Part shown: piece after piece, positions 1 to 7,189 of the stretch
How the letters are laid out: each line of letters starts with the position of its first letter
Numbering within the stretch: the stretch's first letter is position 1
DNA from: Geobacter sp.
GTDB lineage: Bacteria; Desulfobacterota; Desulfuromonadia; Geobacterales; DSM-12255
Direction of reading: 5' to 3'
Length of the DNA stretch: 10,356 bases
NCBI GenBank assembly: GCA_012026855.1
Contig: VEOV01000216.1
Location: forward strand, 1-10,356
Made by a program: the position numbers and the translations under genes
The notes under the pieces: generated by a model
Databases searched by the model: none
Seen by the model: the letters and a program-made list of their open reading frames with translations, nothing else
Told to the model about the DNA's origin: nothing

Positions 1-411
1 AGAAAAACCGCTCCGCCCAAAAATGCAGATTCCACTGTTGCGGCTCCTGCAAAGGAACAGGTGACAGCCCCTCCCACTGGCAACAATCCTGCGGCACCCG
101 TGGCACAACCGGCTGACAAACCCTCATCGGAAAAGGCAGGAAACGCTCCACTGCAAGAGGGGCCAGTACTCCGGCTCAAGGCAGTTCGTGACGCGAAAAT
201 GCATATCACCATAGACAGTGCAGTTTCCCAGGAATACAACCTCATTGCAGGCGATATAGTCGAATGGAAGGCCGATAAAAGCTTTCAGATAGATCTGGAC
301 AATGCGGCAGCCGTTGAAGCCGAACTTGACGGAAAACAGTTGCCATCATTTGGTGATGCTGGCAAAGCTGCCCACCTGGTCATCACCAGAAGTGGAGTGC
401 AACAGAACTGA
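1..411 (+). CDS. RodZ-like protein, C-terminal part (5' end outside the window)
   Basis: The reading frame is open from the first base of the window and ends at a TGA at 409-411, so this is the last 136 residues of a longer protein. The GTG at position 61 is probably internal and not the real start. Residues 1 to about 53 form a Pro/Ala/Lys-rich low-complexity linker. The rest, from about VLRLKAVRDAKMHITID to the end, matches the C-terminal DUF4115 domain of RodZ-type proteins: the LRLKA.RDA opening, the acidic GDIVEWKAD turn and the LDGKQLPSFGDAGKAAHLVIT ending. In that family a cytoplasmic helix-turn-helix domain and one membrane helix precede this domain, which lies outside the membrane, and RodZ links MreB to cell shape. 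The N-terminal half cannot be seen, so the RodZ role is inferred; another helix-turn-helix/DUF4115 membrane protein is possible. It appears to be a separate transcription unit from the downstream regulators, 197 nt away. Confidence 0.75.
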   Translation, partial: RKTAPPKNADSTVAAPAKEQVTAPPTGNNPAAPVAQPADKPSSEKAGNAPLQEGPVLRLKAVRDAKMHITIDSAVSQEYNLIAGDIVEWKADKSFQIDLDNAAAVEAELDGKQLPSFGDAGKAAHLVITRSGVQQN

Positions 412-523
412 ACAATTTCGAAAGGGCAGAAGTTGCCCATCCTGATTACGTGCAGTCCCTACCATTACTCAGATCAGGACGTTAGCCCGGATCTGTTCAG
501 CTAGTCAGATTCACGTCAGTGGG

Positions 524-541
524 TTTGAAATATTTTGAAAT
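524..541 (+). promoter_or_regulatory. A/T-rich direct repeat, UP-element-like, upstream of the promoter
   Basis: The octamer TTTGAAAT occurs twice (524-531 and 534-541) with a spacing of 10 bp, one helical turn. Together the copies give AAATATTTTGAAA at 528-540, which resembles the RNA polymerase alpha-subunit UP element. If transcription starts near 585, this lies at about -57 to -45, the expected place. It could instead be a tandem operator for an unknown regulator. The repeat is seen directly; its function is inferred. Confidence 0.4.
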
Positions 542-550
542 CGCGTTGAC

Positions 551-578
551 TTGACAGTGGGCTACCCCATGATAAAGT
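551..578 (+). promoter_or_regulatory. Putative sigma70-type promoter for the response regulator and usp genes
   Basis: A perfect -35 box TTGACA (551-556) is followed after 16 bp by TAAAGT (573-578), a 4/6 match to TATAAT. This gives a start near 585, about 24-30 nt before the downstream start codon. A second overlapping -35, TTGACT (546-551), pairs with CATGAT (568-573) at 16 bp. No other pair in the 412-608 gap is as good. Box quality is read from the sequence; use in the cell is inferred. Confidence 0.5.
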
Positions 579-597
579 TTTTACACGAAACGATCAT

Positions 598-601
598 GGA
601 G
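598..601 (+). promoter_or_regulatory. Ribosome binding site that bears on the TTG/ATG start choice
   Basis: GGAG at 598-601 lies 7 nt before the TTG at 609 and 13 nt before the in-frame ATG at 615. The spacing favours the TTG; the codon itself favours the ATG. No other Shine-Dalgarno-like sequence lies closer to the ATG. The receiver domain begins after both, so the protein's function does not depend on the choice. Confidence 0.55.
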
Positions 602-608
602 TTCTTCA

Positions 609-977
609 TTGCCCATGGAATCCAAACGCATACTGCTTGTTGATGATGAGGAAAACGCGCGGCTAGCCCTTTCGCGTCTGCTTTCCCGTGAGGGGTATAT
701 TGTTGACGCCGTTTCCAACGGGTTTGAAGCCCTGGATCATCTGCGCGAACACGATGTAAACCTGATCGTTACCGACATTAACATGCCGGAAATGGACGGC
801 ATCACCTTTCTGCGCGAAGTAAACCGATCATTTCCCGGCAGCAATATCATCATGATTACCGCATACGGCGGGGTTGAGTCGTATATTGAAGCGATTAACC
901 TCGGAGCATTCGAATACATCAACAAGCCGGTGAAGATAGAAGAGTTAAAGTCCATACTCCATAAGATCTTCAATTGA
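609..977 (+). CDS. Single-domain response regulator (CheY-like receiver)
   Basis: This 122-residue protein is one receiver domain with no output domain, and it probably acts in the cytoplasm as a phosphorylation relay or protein-interaction switch. Numbering from the TTG at 609, the acidic pocket is D12-D13, the phospho-acceptor is D56 in VTDINMPEMDG, the conserved Thr is T84 in IMITAYGG and the conserved Lys is K106 in YINKPVK. All key residues are present. The style of sequence (ITAYGG, FEYINKPVK) is that of NtrC/AtoC-family receivers. The start is uncertain: TTG at 609 has the better ribosome-site spacing, ATG at 615 the better codon, and the two differ by two residues. The universal stress protein gene follows after 10 nt, which suggests co-transcription from the promoter near 551-578. 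The REC-histidine kinase at 1504 is a possible partner. No target can be named. Confidence 0.92.
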   Translation: MPMESKRILLVDDEENARLALSRLLSREGYIVDAVSNGFEALDHLREHDVNLIVTDINMPEMDGITFLREVNRSFPGSNIIMITAYGGVESYIEAINLGAFEYINKPVKIEELKSILHKIFN

Positions 978-987
978 CGGAGGAACC

Positions 988-1434
988 ATGAAAACCTTTA
1001 AAACCATTCTTTTTGCCCATGACTTCTCTGAAGGCTCTGACAACGCTTTTGATTACGCCTTCTCCATGGCAAAGTGTTTCTCGGCAAAACTGCTGCTTGT
1101 CCATGTAATCAATGAGCCTGTCGATCTGAGGGGCTTCTATGTGCCCCATATCAGCTTTGAAAACCTTGAAAAGGAAATTGCCGACGGAGCAGAAAAGATG
1201 ATGGATCGATTCTGCAGTGAAAACCTGGCAGATTTCCCCAACTATGAGAAACTGGTACTGACAGGCATTCCCTATGAAGAAATAGTCAACAAAGCCAACG
1301 AATCGGCCGTTGATCTTATCGTTATGGGAACTCACGGCCGCAAGGGAGTGGATCACATTCTCTTCGGGAGCACTGCTGAGCGGGTTGTGAGGAATGCAAC
1401 CTGCCCGGTCATGACCGTAAGACTTCCTGTCTAG
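988..1434 (+). CDS. Universal stress protein, UspA family, ATP-binding type
   Basis: This 148-residue protein is a single Usp domain of normal length. The N terminus TILFAHDFSEGSDNAFDYA carries the conserved Asp (D12) that contacts adenine, and the C-terminal half carries the nucleotide motif G-2x-G-9x-G-S: G114, G117, G127 and S128 in GTHGRKGVDHILFGST. This marks it as the ATP-binding (MJ0577-like) and not the UspA-proper class. Such proteins are cytoplasmic dimers linked to survival under starvation, oxidative or energy stress; the exact role here is unknown. The start ATG has a strong GGAGG at 979-983, 4 nt upstream, right after the stop of the response regulator. The gene is followed by a hairpin with a T tract (1463-1495). 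Proximity to a receiver protein suggests that stress signalling and phosphotransfer are co-expressed, but this is inference. Confidence 0.93.
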   Translation: MKTFKTILFAHDFSEGSDNAFDYAFSMAKCFSAKLLLVHVINEPVDLRGFYVPHISFENLEKEIADGAEKMMDRFCSENLADFPNYEKLVLTGIPYEEIVNKANESAVDLIVMGTHGRKGVDHILFGSTAERVVRNATCPVMTVRLPV

Positions 1435-1462
1435 ACCGTCGCCACCAATATATGCTACTTGC

Positions 1463-1495
1463 AAACGGGCATCAGTTAATCTGAATGCCCGTTTT
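1463..1495 (+). terminator. Intrinsic terminator or attenuator between usp and the histidine kinase
   Basis: AAACGGGCAT (1463-1472) pairs perfectly with ATGCCCGTTT (1485-1494). Inside, CAG/CTG can extend the stem around a TTAAT loop with one bulged A. The right arm runs into a short T tract, TTTT at 1492-1495. The shape is that of a + strand Rho-independent terminator after usp. It ends only 9 nt before the next start codon, so some readthrough, or a promoter very close by, is needed for the kinase gene. Confidence 0.7.
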
Positions 1496-1503
1496 AGGTT
1501 AAA

Positions 1504-2694
1504 ATGATAAAATACATCGATAAATCACAAATCCGCATTCTGGCCATTGATGATGAGGAAAGCATTCTCAATCTCATCTCGATAGTAGTAGAAAACCGTG
1601 GCTACTCCGTCTTCCGGGCGTCAGATGCGTTCAAAGGCTTGAAGCTGGTTGAGGAACTGCAACCGGCTCTTGTGCTTCTCGACTACATGATGCCGGGAAT
1701 GGACGGGCTGGAAACGCTAAAAAGAATCAAGCACGACTTCCCCGACACCTATGTAATCATGTTCACCGGCAAGGGGAGTGAAGAAATCGCTGTTGAGCTG
1801 ATGAAAGCCGGTGCTTCGGATTATATACTGAAGCCATTCAGCAATCACAACCTCATCGAACGGATAGAAAATGTCCTGAAAATCAGGAGCGTGGAGATAA
1901 AAAATCGGGAGCTCATTGCCGAACGTGAACAGCTCCTCCACCAGATACAGGCCTGGAACCATGAATTGGAAGAGCGGATTCAAAGAGAATCTGCAGCACT
2001 CAGTAAAGCCCACGCAGAAGTAGTGCAGTCACAAAAACTTGCAACCCTGGGTTATCTGGCGGCCGGCATGGCCCACGAGATCCGCAACCCCCTGAACTCC
2101 ATCTCGCTTTTCACTCAACTGCTCAAGGAAGGGATTGAGGATCCGGAAAAACTGGAATACATTGATAAGGTCCTCAAGGAAGTTGACCGAGTTGACGCCA
2201 CACTCAGAAAGCTTCTCGACACGGCAAAGCGACCCAAATACGCCATCTCGGACGTCAATATCGAAACTGTGCTGCAGGAGGCACTGGAATCGTTCAGACC
2301 TCAGACCATGGCGCAAGGTATAAAAGTGGATTTCATCAAAGCAGCATCCATCGACTCTCTGAAGGCCGACCCTGCCGAACTCAGCCAGATATTTACCAAC
2401 CTTTTCCTGAACGCCATCCATGAAATGAAAGCTGGCGGCACCTTGAAAATTGAACTTAGCGAGGATCATGGAGATGCTGTCATCATCGTCAGTGACACCG
2501 GAACCGGCATACCACAGGAGAATCTCACCAGCATCTTTGACCCCTTTTTTACCACCAAGAGCAGGGGGACAGGCATGGGGCTCTCTGTCGTCCTGAGAAT
2601 TGTCAATAACTACGGCGGCAGGATTGAGGTCGCCAATACCGGCTCATCCGGCACCTCTTTCCTTGTTCGCCTGCCACTCTCTGTTGCCGCCTGA
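1504..2694 (+). CDS. Receiver-histidine kinase fusion (REC-HisKA-HATPase_c)
   Basis: This 396-residue soluble protein has no membrane segment. Residues 10-127 are a receiver domain with D16-D17, phospho-acceptor D60 in LLDYMMPGMDG, T88 and K110. Residues about 130-175 are a Glu/Gln-rich helical, probably coiled-coil, linker. The HisKA domain follows, with phospho-acceptor H191 in GMAHEIRNPLNSIS. The ATPase domain has N303 (NLFLNAIHEM), the G1 box D331-G335 (DTGTGIP), the F box FDPFFTTK (345-352) and the G2 box GTGMGLS (355-361). All catalytic elements are present. With a receiver as its only input, it probably senses the phosphorylation state of another kinase and not a ligand. The ribosome site is weak (AGG at 1496-1498). 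sucA follows after 31 nt, so kinase and sucAB may share a transcript. The stand-alone receiver upstream is a candidate partner. Confidence 0.95.
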   Translation: MIKYIDKSQIRILAIDDEESILNLISIVVENRGYSVFRASDAFKGLKLVEELQPALVLLDYMMPGMDGLETLKRIKHDFPDTYVIMFTGKGSEEIAVELMKAGASDYILKPFSNHNLIERIENVLKIRSVEIKNRELIAEREQLLHQIQAWNHELEERIQRESAALSKAHAEVVQSQKLATLGYLAAGMAHEIRNPLNSISLFTQLLKEGIEDPEKLEYIDKVLKEVDRVDATLRKLLDTAKRPKYAISDVNIETVLQEALESFRPQTMAQGIKVDFIKAASIDSLKADPAELSQIFTNLFLNAIHEMKAGGTLKIELSEDHGDAVIIVSDTGTGIPQENLTSIFDPFFTTKSRGTGMGLSVVLRIVNNYGGRIEVANTGSSGTSFLVRLPLSVAA

Positions 2695-2725
2695 ATGCGG
2701 CCTGCAAGGTAAGCAGTGAGGTATC

Positions 2726-5416
2726 ATGCCATTTCTCCATAATCTTAATCCAGAATGGCTGGAAGAACGCTATCAGCAGTGGCTGAAAGAGCCTGAATCC
2801 TTTGCGCCTGAGTGGCAAATATTCTTTGAAGGTTTTGAACTCGGCCGCACACCACCAGCCGAAGAGCTGCACACCGACCTGGCTGAGGCGATGCTTCAGT
2901 CCAGTGTACAGTCCCTGATTTACCGATACCGCGACATCGGCCACCTGCTTGCCTGCACAGATCCACTCTCCCCCTGCCCGCTCTCCCACCCGCTGCTTGA
3001 TCTTGCCGCCTTCAAGCTGTCTTCAGACGACCTGGATCGCCATTTCCATATACGTCGTTTCCATAAAGGCACAGCAACACTGCGCGAAATTCTGGCAACG
3101 ATGCAGGAGACCTACTGCCGGTCGATCGGTGTCGAGTTCATGTACATCATGGAGCCGGCTGAGCGTCAGTGGTTAATCGACCGCATGGAGCCGGTCAGGA
3201 ACAGACGAGCCTTCAGCCAGAATGAACAACTCCGTCTGTTGTCCAGACTGCAACAGGGAACACTTTTCGAAGAGTTCCTGCAACGGCGCTTTCCCGGACA
3301 GAAGCGATTTTCTCTGGAAGGGGGGGAGTCGCTGCTCACTGCCCTCGACACCGTTGTCAACAGCGCACTCCCTGCGGGGGTCAGCGAGCTGATTGTCGGC
3401 ATGTCCCATCGGGGCAGACTTAATGTACTGGCCAATATTATCGGCAAGCCGCTGAGTGCCATGTTTGCCGAATTCGAAGAGAGCGGTGCAGAGGAACTGA
3501 CCGGCGACGGAGACGTCAAATATCATAAGGGCTACTCTGCTGATGTGGCCGGAGTTCATCTCTCACTTGCTTTCAACCCGAGCCATCTTGAGGCGGTTGA
3601 CCCGGTCGTAATGGGCAAGAGCCGGGCTCGCCAGGAGCAGCGAGGCGTTGCAGGCAGACATGAGCTCCTGCCCATACTGGTGCATGGTGATGCCGCCTTC
3701 GCCGGCCAGGGAATAGTTGCCGAGACTCTCAACCTGTCACAACTGGAGGGGTACTCTACCGGCGGGACATTCCATATTGTCCTTAACAACCAGATCGGCT
3801 TTACAACCCTGCCGAAGGATTCCCGCTCAACCCGTTATGCGACCGATGTTGCCAGGATGCTGATGATTCCGATCTTTCATGTTCATGGTGAAGATCCGGA
3901 AGCCGTGGCAATTGCTACAGAACTCGCCTTTGCCTACCGGCAGCAGTTCGGCCGCGATGTGGTCCTGGAGATAATCTGTTACCGGCGCCACGGGCATAAT
4001 GAAGGGGATGAACCGGCTTTTACCCAGCCGCAGATGTATGAGCAGATCAAGGCCAGAAAGCCGCTGCATCTTGTTTACGGGGACATGCTTGCCATGGCCG
4101 GCATTCCGGAAGAGATCATCCTTGGCATGGCAGCTGCCTATAAGAGGGCCTTGGAACAGGCGCTCGCCGCCGCTGACAAACCGTTGCTCGACCAGAGCTT
4201 CAAGGGGGACTGGGAGGGAATCAGCCGCAGTTTTGTCAATCATCCGGTTGACACTGCTCTCCCTGCAGAGCAGTTGAACGCGCTGATGAAAAGCATGGCC
4301 AAACTACCTGAAGGCTTTACCCCCCATGGCAAGATTGTCCAGCTGTACAACAATAGAGTCGAGAGCCTTGCCAGTGGCATAGGCATAGACTGGGGCACAG
4401 CCGAAGCACTGGCCTTTGCCTCGCTGACTTCATCCGGAGTAAATGTCCGCCTTTCCGGCCAAGACTCGCGCCGTGGCACCTTCAACCATAGGCACGCGGT
4501 ACTGCACGACACGGGTAACGACGCAACGTATATTCCCCTGAATGCAGTCGCTGCCAATGGAGGCGTTTTTTCTGTCTATGACAGCATGCTCTCCGAAAAT
4601 GCCGTGCTTGGCTTTGAATACGGTTACAGCATTGCCTCCCCCAAAGGGCTCACCATATGGGAAGCGCAGTTCGGTGATTTTGCCAATGGCGCCCAGGTCA
4701 TTATTGATCAATTCATTGCTGCCGGGGAAAGCAAGTGGGGACGGGCATCCGGCCTGGTCTTGTTTCTCCCCCACGGTTACGAGGGTAACGGCGCGGAACA
4801 CTCCAGTGCCAGGATCGAGCGTTTCCTGGCACTCTGTGCTGAAAACAACCTGCAGGTAGTAAATCCGTCAACCCCGGCACAGATATTCCACCTGCTACGC
4901 AGACAGATTCTCCAGCCATTCAGAAAACCACTGATTGTCTTTACGCCTAAAAGCCTGTTTCGCAACCCTCTGTGTGTCTCCAGACTTGACGAGTTTTCTG
5001 CCGGCAGGTTCTTGGATGTGATCCCTGATGCTGAAGCTACTCCGGAAGCAGGGAGAATAATCCTCTGCAGCGGCAAGATTTACTATGATTTATTAGCAGA
5101 GCGCATTAAAAGCGGCAGCAGTAATGTTGCCATAATCAGAATCGAGCAGCTCTACCCGTTAAACGATCTCCTGCTAAAAGAGGTTTTGCAAACATTTGAC
5201 ATTGTCGGCAAAAAGACCAATAACAAACTCTTCTGGGTGCAGGAAGAACCGATGAACATGGGGGCCTGGCCAGTACTGCGCAACAGGTTGACAGAGATTG
5301 TCGGCCATGAACCGGTCTACATCGGGAGAAAAGAAGCTGCTGCACCGGCTACCGGTTCACACAAGCACCATGCCGAAGAGCAAAGGCAGATCATAGCCGC
5401 GGCGTTTACCGGTTAA
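2726..5416 (+). CDS. sucA: 2-oxoglutarate dehydrogenase E1 component
   Basis: This thiamine diphosphate enzyme decarboxylates 2-oxoglutarate and passes the succinyl group to the lipoyl arm of E2 in the citric acid cycle. It has 896 residues, slightly shorter than the E. coli protein. The N-terminal tail with NPEWLEERYQQWLKEPESF is the usual E1 segment that binds E2. Active-site signatures follow in order: MSHRGRLNVL (H228), LAFNPSHLEAVDPVV (H287), the ThDP/Mg site from HGDAAFAGQG (D322) to LNNQIGFTT (N354-N355), CYRRHGHNEGDEP, then FNHRHAVLHD, SVYDSMLSENAVLGFEYGYS, YEGNGAEHSSAR (685-696) and VQEEPMNMGAW near the end. The ATG has GTGAGG at 2716-2721, 4 nt upstream. sucB follows after 18 nt, a typical E1-E2 operon. 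One small oddity is YEGNGAEHSS where most family members have YEGQGPEHSS. Confidence 0.97.
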   Translation: MPFLHNLNPEWLEERYQQWLKEPESFAPEWQIFFEGFELGRTPPAEELHTDLAEAMLQSSVQSLIYRYRDIGHLLACTDPLSPCPLSHPLLDLAAFKLSSDDLDRHFHIRRFHKGTATLREILATMQETYCRSIGVEFMYIMEPAERQWLIDRMEPVRNRRAFSQNEQLRLLSRLQQGTLFEEFLQRRFPGQKRFSLEGGESLLTALDTVVNSALPAGVSELIVGMSHRGRLNVLANIIGKPLSAMFAEFEESGAEELTGDGDVKYHKGYSADVAGVHLSLAFNPSHLEAVDPVVMGKSRARQEQRGVAGRHELLPILVHGDAAFAGQGIVAETLNLSQLEGYSTGGTFHIVLNNQIGFTTLPKDSRSTRYATDVARMLMIPIFHVHGEDPEAVAIATELAFAYRQQFGRDVVLEIICYRRHGHNEGDEPAFTQPQMYEQIKARKPLHLVYGDMLAMAGIPEEIILGMAAAYKRALEQALAAADKPLLDQSFKGDWEGISRSFVNHPVDTALPAEQLNALMKSMAKLPEGFTPHGKIVQLYNNRVESLASGIGIDWGTAEALAFASLTSSGVNVRLSGQDSRRGTFNHRHAVLHDTGNDATYIPLNAVAANGGVFSVYDSMLSENAVLGFEYGYSIASPKGLTIWEAQFGDFANGAQVIIDQFIAAGESKWGRASGLVLFLPHGYEGNGAEHSSARIERFLALCAENNLQVVNPSTPAQIFHLLRRQILQPFRKPLIVFTPKSLFRNPLCVSRLDEFSAGRFLDVIPDAEATPEAGRIILCSGKIYYDLLAERIKSGSSNVAIIRIEQLYPLNDLLLKEVLQTFDIVGKKTNNKLFWVQEEPMNMGAWPVLRNRLTEIVGHEPVYIGRKEAAAPATGSHKHHAEEQRQIIAAAFTG

Positions 5417-5434
5417 ATTGTTCAGGAGGATCAA

Positions 5435-6637
5435 ATGGACATCGTCGTCCCGGCAGTAGGCGAGTCAGTTGTTGAGGCGCTTGTGGCCAAATGGGAAAAG
5501 AAAAATGGTGAACCGGTAACCAGGGATGACGTCGTCTGTGAGCTGGAAACCGACAAGATCACGCTGCCTCTGAATGCAGAAATCAGTGGCAAACTGACTA
5601 TAGTTGTAGAAGCGGGCCAGACTGTAAAGATCGGCACAGTCATCGGCAGAATTGACCCTTTGGGGGATAGTGCCGGAGCGACAAAGAATGATACGGCACC
5701 GGATCTCCCGCCCCCCTCATCCCCTTCAGTCAGAAAGCTCGCAGCTGAGAAAGGCATTGACCTGTCCAGTGTGAGCGGTAGCGGCCGTGACGGTCGGATA
5801 GCAGCATCTGACCTGGAAAAAGCCAATGTCAGCAACCAGCCGGCAGCTGTCACCCAAGACAAACCTGCCGAAGTCGCCCCTTTGGTGCATTCCGCAGCGC
5901 CCCCCGTTTACAACGCCGGTCCTCCGGCACACAGTGACAGCCGCATCCGTCGTATTGCCATGACACCAATTCGCAAAAGGATTGCCGAGCGCTTGCTTGC
6001 GGCCAGATTGCAGACAGCAATGCTTACCACATTCAATGAAGTTGACATGAGCCGGATCGTCGCCTTGCGGCAAAAATTCGGTGAGCATTATCTGCAGAAG
6101 TTCGGCAGCAAACCAGGGCTGATGCCGTTCTTTGTGAAGGCCTGCTGCGAGGCGCTGCATGAATTTCCCGAGGTAAACGCATCTATCGATGGCAGCGATA
6201 TTGTCTACCATGACTATTATGACATCGGCATTGCCATTGGTGCAGAAAAGGGGCTGGTGGTGCCGGTGCTCAGGGATGCTGACCGGCTTCACTTCAGGGA
6301 GATAGACAGCCTGATAGCCGACTATGTCGTGAAAGTTAAAGAGAACCGTCTGGGCATAGGTGATCTTGAAGGGGGGACTTTTACCATCAGCAATGGCGGC
6401 GTCTATGGGTCACTGCTGTCTACACCGATTATCAACCCGCCTCAGTCAGCCGTTCTTGGCATGCATACCATTCAGGAGCGCCCAGTGGTACGTAATGGGG
6501 AAATAGTCATCAGACCGATGATGTTTCTGGCGCTCTCATACGATCACCGTCTCATCGATGGCAGAGAAGCGGTTCAGTTTCTGAAGCGGTTGAAAGAGCT
6601 GCTGGAGGAGCCGGAAGAGCTCCTCCTGGAAGGTTAA
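5435..6637 (+). CDS. sucB: 2-oxoglutarate dehydrogenase E2, dihydrolipoyl succinyltransferase
   Basis: The E2 core enzyme transfers the succinyl group from its lipoyl arm to CoA. The 400 residues fall into the standard layout. Residues 1-75 form one lipoyl domain with lipoylated K41 in ELETDKITLPLNAE. An Ala/Pro linker follows. Residues 97-130 form the peripheral subunit-binding domain (PSVRKLAAEKGIDLSSVSGS, then GRDGRI). A second Ala/Pro-rich linker leads to the catalytic domain at about 175-400, starting MTPIRKRIAERL and ending with the active-site motif YDHRLIDG (H371, D375). Adjacent sucA and the ETDK lipoyl context favour the succinyl over the acetyl enzyme. The ATG has AGGAGGA at 5424-5430, a strong site with a short 4-nt spacing. 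No E3 gene follows: the next gene is convergent, one base away. E3 must be encoded elsewhere. Confidence 0.96.
   Translation: MDIVVPAVGESVVEALVAKWEKKNGEPVTRDDVVCELETDKITLPLNAEISGKLTIVVEAGQTVKIGTVIGRIDPLGDSAGATKNDTAPDLPPPSSPSVRKLAAEKGIDLSSVSGSGRDGRIAASDLEKANVSNQPAAVTQDKPAEVAPLVHSAAPPVYNAGPPAHSDSRIRRIAMTPIRKRIAERLLAARLQTAMLTTFNEVDMSRIVALRQKFGEHYLQKFGSKPGLMPFFVKACCEALHEFPEVNASIDGSDIVYHDYYDIGIAIGAEKGLVVPVLRDADRLHFREIDSLIADYVVKVKENRLGIGDLEGGTFTISNGGVYGSLLSTPIINPPQSAVLGMHTIQERPVVRNGEIVIRPMMFLALSYDHRLIDGREAVQFLKRLKELLEEPEELLLEG
6604..6626. terminator. GC-rich hairpin inside the 3' end of sucB, possible shared end signal
   Basis: GGAGGAGC (6604-6611) pairs perfectly with GCTCCTCC (6619-6626) around a 7-nt loop. 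It lies within the last codons of sucB, just before both convergent stop codons, and no T tract follows on either strand. It is the only strong hairpin near the junction, so it may slow polymerase or protect 3' ends from either side. The Leu/Glu-rich coding sequence could also produce it by chance. Confidence 0.3.
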
Positions 6638-6638
6638 C

Positions 6639-7169
6639 CTACTGACCGCGGTATTCGTTAGGCACTTCGGCCTTGTTAGCCGCATCATTCAACGTTTCAA
6701 GTTTCTGTTTTGCCTTGCCGATGCGGACGTCCAGATCCCGCGCAGTGCTCTGCAACGTCAGGAACTCCCCACGAGACATCTTGCTGCCGTCTGTCATCCG
6801 CTCCTTGATACCAACAGCCTGCTCCTCAAGGGACTTGATCTCGTGCTTTTGCCTGGCAAAGTCCTGTTTCCAGGCATCGCCACTCTTACCGCCATACTGC
6901 TGCTTTGCCTTGCTTTTGCCCTTTTCGTCAGCAGTGGCAGACTGGTCATCACCTTTTTTTGTCCCTTTCTCAGGGGCAGCCTTCTCGACAATCTCCACAG
7001 CCTGCTGTTCCTGCTCGGTAGTAACCGCTTTATCTCTGAACTTCTTAGGGACTTTCCCCAGATCATCTGAAAAGCCCGTCTGTCCCTTTTCATCAACCCA
7101 TTTGTAAATTTCGGCCGAGCAGATTATCGGTACAGCAACAAGCAGCAGCGTAAAAAATATCCGGCGCAT
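6639..7169 (-). CDS. Secreted DUF4124-domain protein
   Basis: This 176-residue protein begins with a Sec signal peptide: two Arg, a hydrophobic stretch (residues 4-16) and a likely cleavage after A19 in CSA-EIYKW. The Cys at 17 is not in a lipobox, so a lipoprotein is unlikely. Residues 20-50 are a DUF4124 domain, recognised by YKWVDEKGQTGFSDD; this small N-terminal module is common in periplasmic proteins of Proteobacteria and has no settled function. A Lys/Glu-rich disordered stretch follows (about 55-95). The C-terminal part (about 100-170) is highly charged and probably a helical coiled coil. The ATG has GAGGGAG upstream (GGAG at 7176-7179, 6 nt away). It is the last gene of the leftward cluster, 20 nt after the HIT gene. 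Its stop is one base from the stop of sucB. Function unknown; periplasmic or envelope location is inferred. Confidence 0.88.
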   Translation of the reverse strand: MRRIFFTLLLVAVPIICSAEIYKWVDEKGQTGFSDDLGKVPKKFRDKAVTTEQEQQAVEIVEKAAPEKGTKKGDDQSATADEKGKSKAKQQYGGKSGDAWKQDFARQKHEIKSLEEQAVGIKERMTDGSKMSRGEFLTLQSTARDLDVRIGKAKQKLETLNDAANKAEVPNEYRGQ

Positions 7170-7189
7170 AGTGATCTCCCTCTGAATAT

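Noticed and set aside
424..438. Small hairpin GGGCA / TGCCC shortly after the RodZ-like stop codon, and CCTGAT / ATCAGG at 441-478
   Set aside because: The stems are 5-6 bp and no T tract follows, so they do not support a terminator call.
412..608. A sigma54 promoter (TGGCAC-N5-TTGC type) upstream of the NtrC-style receiver gene
   Set aside because: No stretch in the gap matches both halves at the required spacing. A sigma70-type pair is present instead.
970..1464. A long open frame (164 codons) on the minus strand opposite the universal stress protein gene
   Set aside because: It lies wholly in the shadow of a clear UspA gene, resembles no family, and its sequence has no motif. The + strand gene has the ribosome site and all conserved residues.
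2686..2701. Hairpin GCCGC / GCGGC at the end of the kinase gene, before sucA
   Set aside because: The stem is 5 bp with no T tract. It is too weak to call a terminator between the kinase and sucA.
5726..6292. A long open frame (188 codons) on the minus strand inside sucB
   Set aside because: It lies opposite conserved E2 domains and its translation is rich in Cys and His without any recognisable pattern. It is a by-product of the codon use of sucB.
7119..7121. Cys17 of the DUF4124 protein as a lipoprotein attachment site
   Set aside because: The residues before Cys are P-I-I. A lipobox needs a small residue directly before Cys, and a normal signal-peptidase site (CSA-E) fits better.
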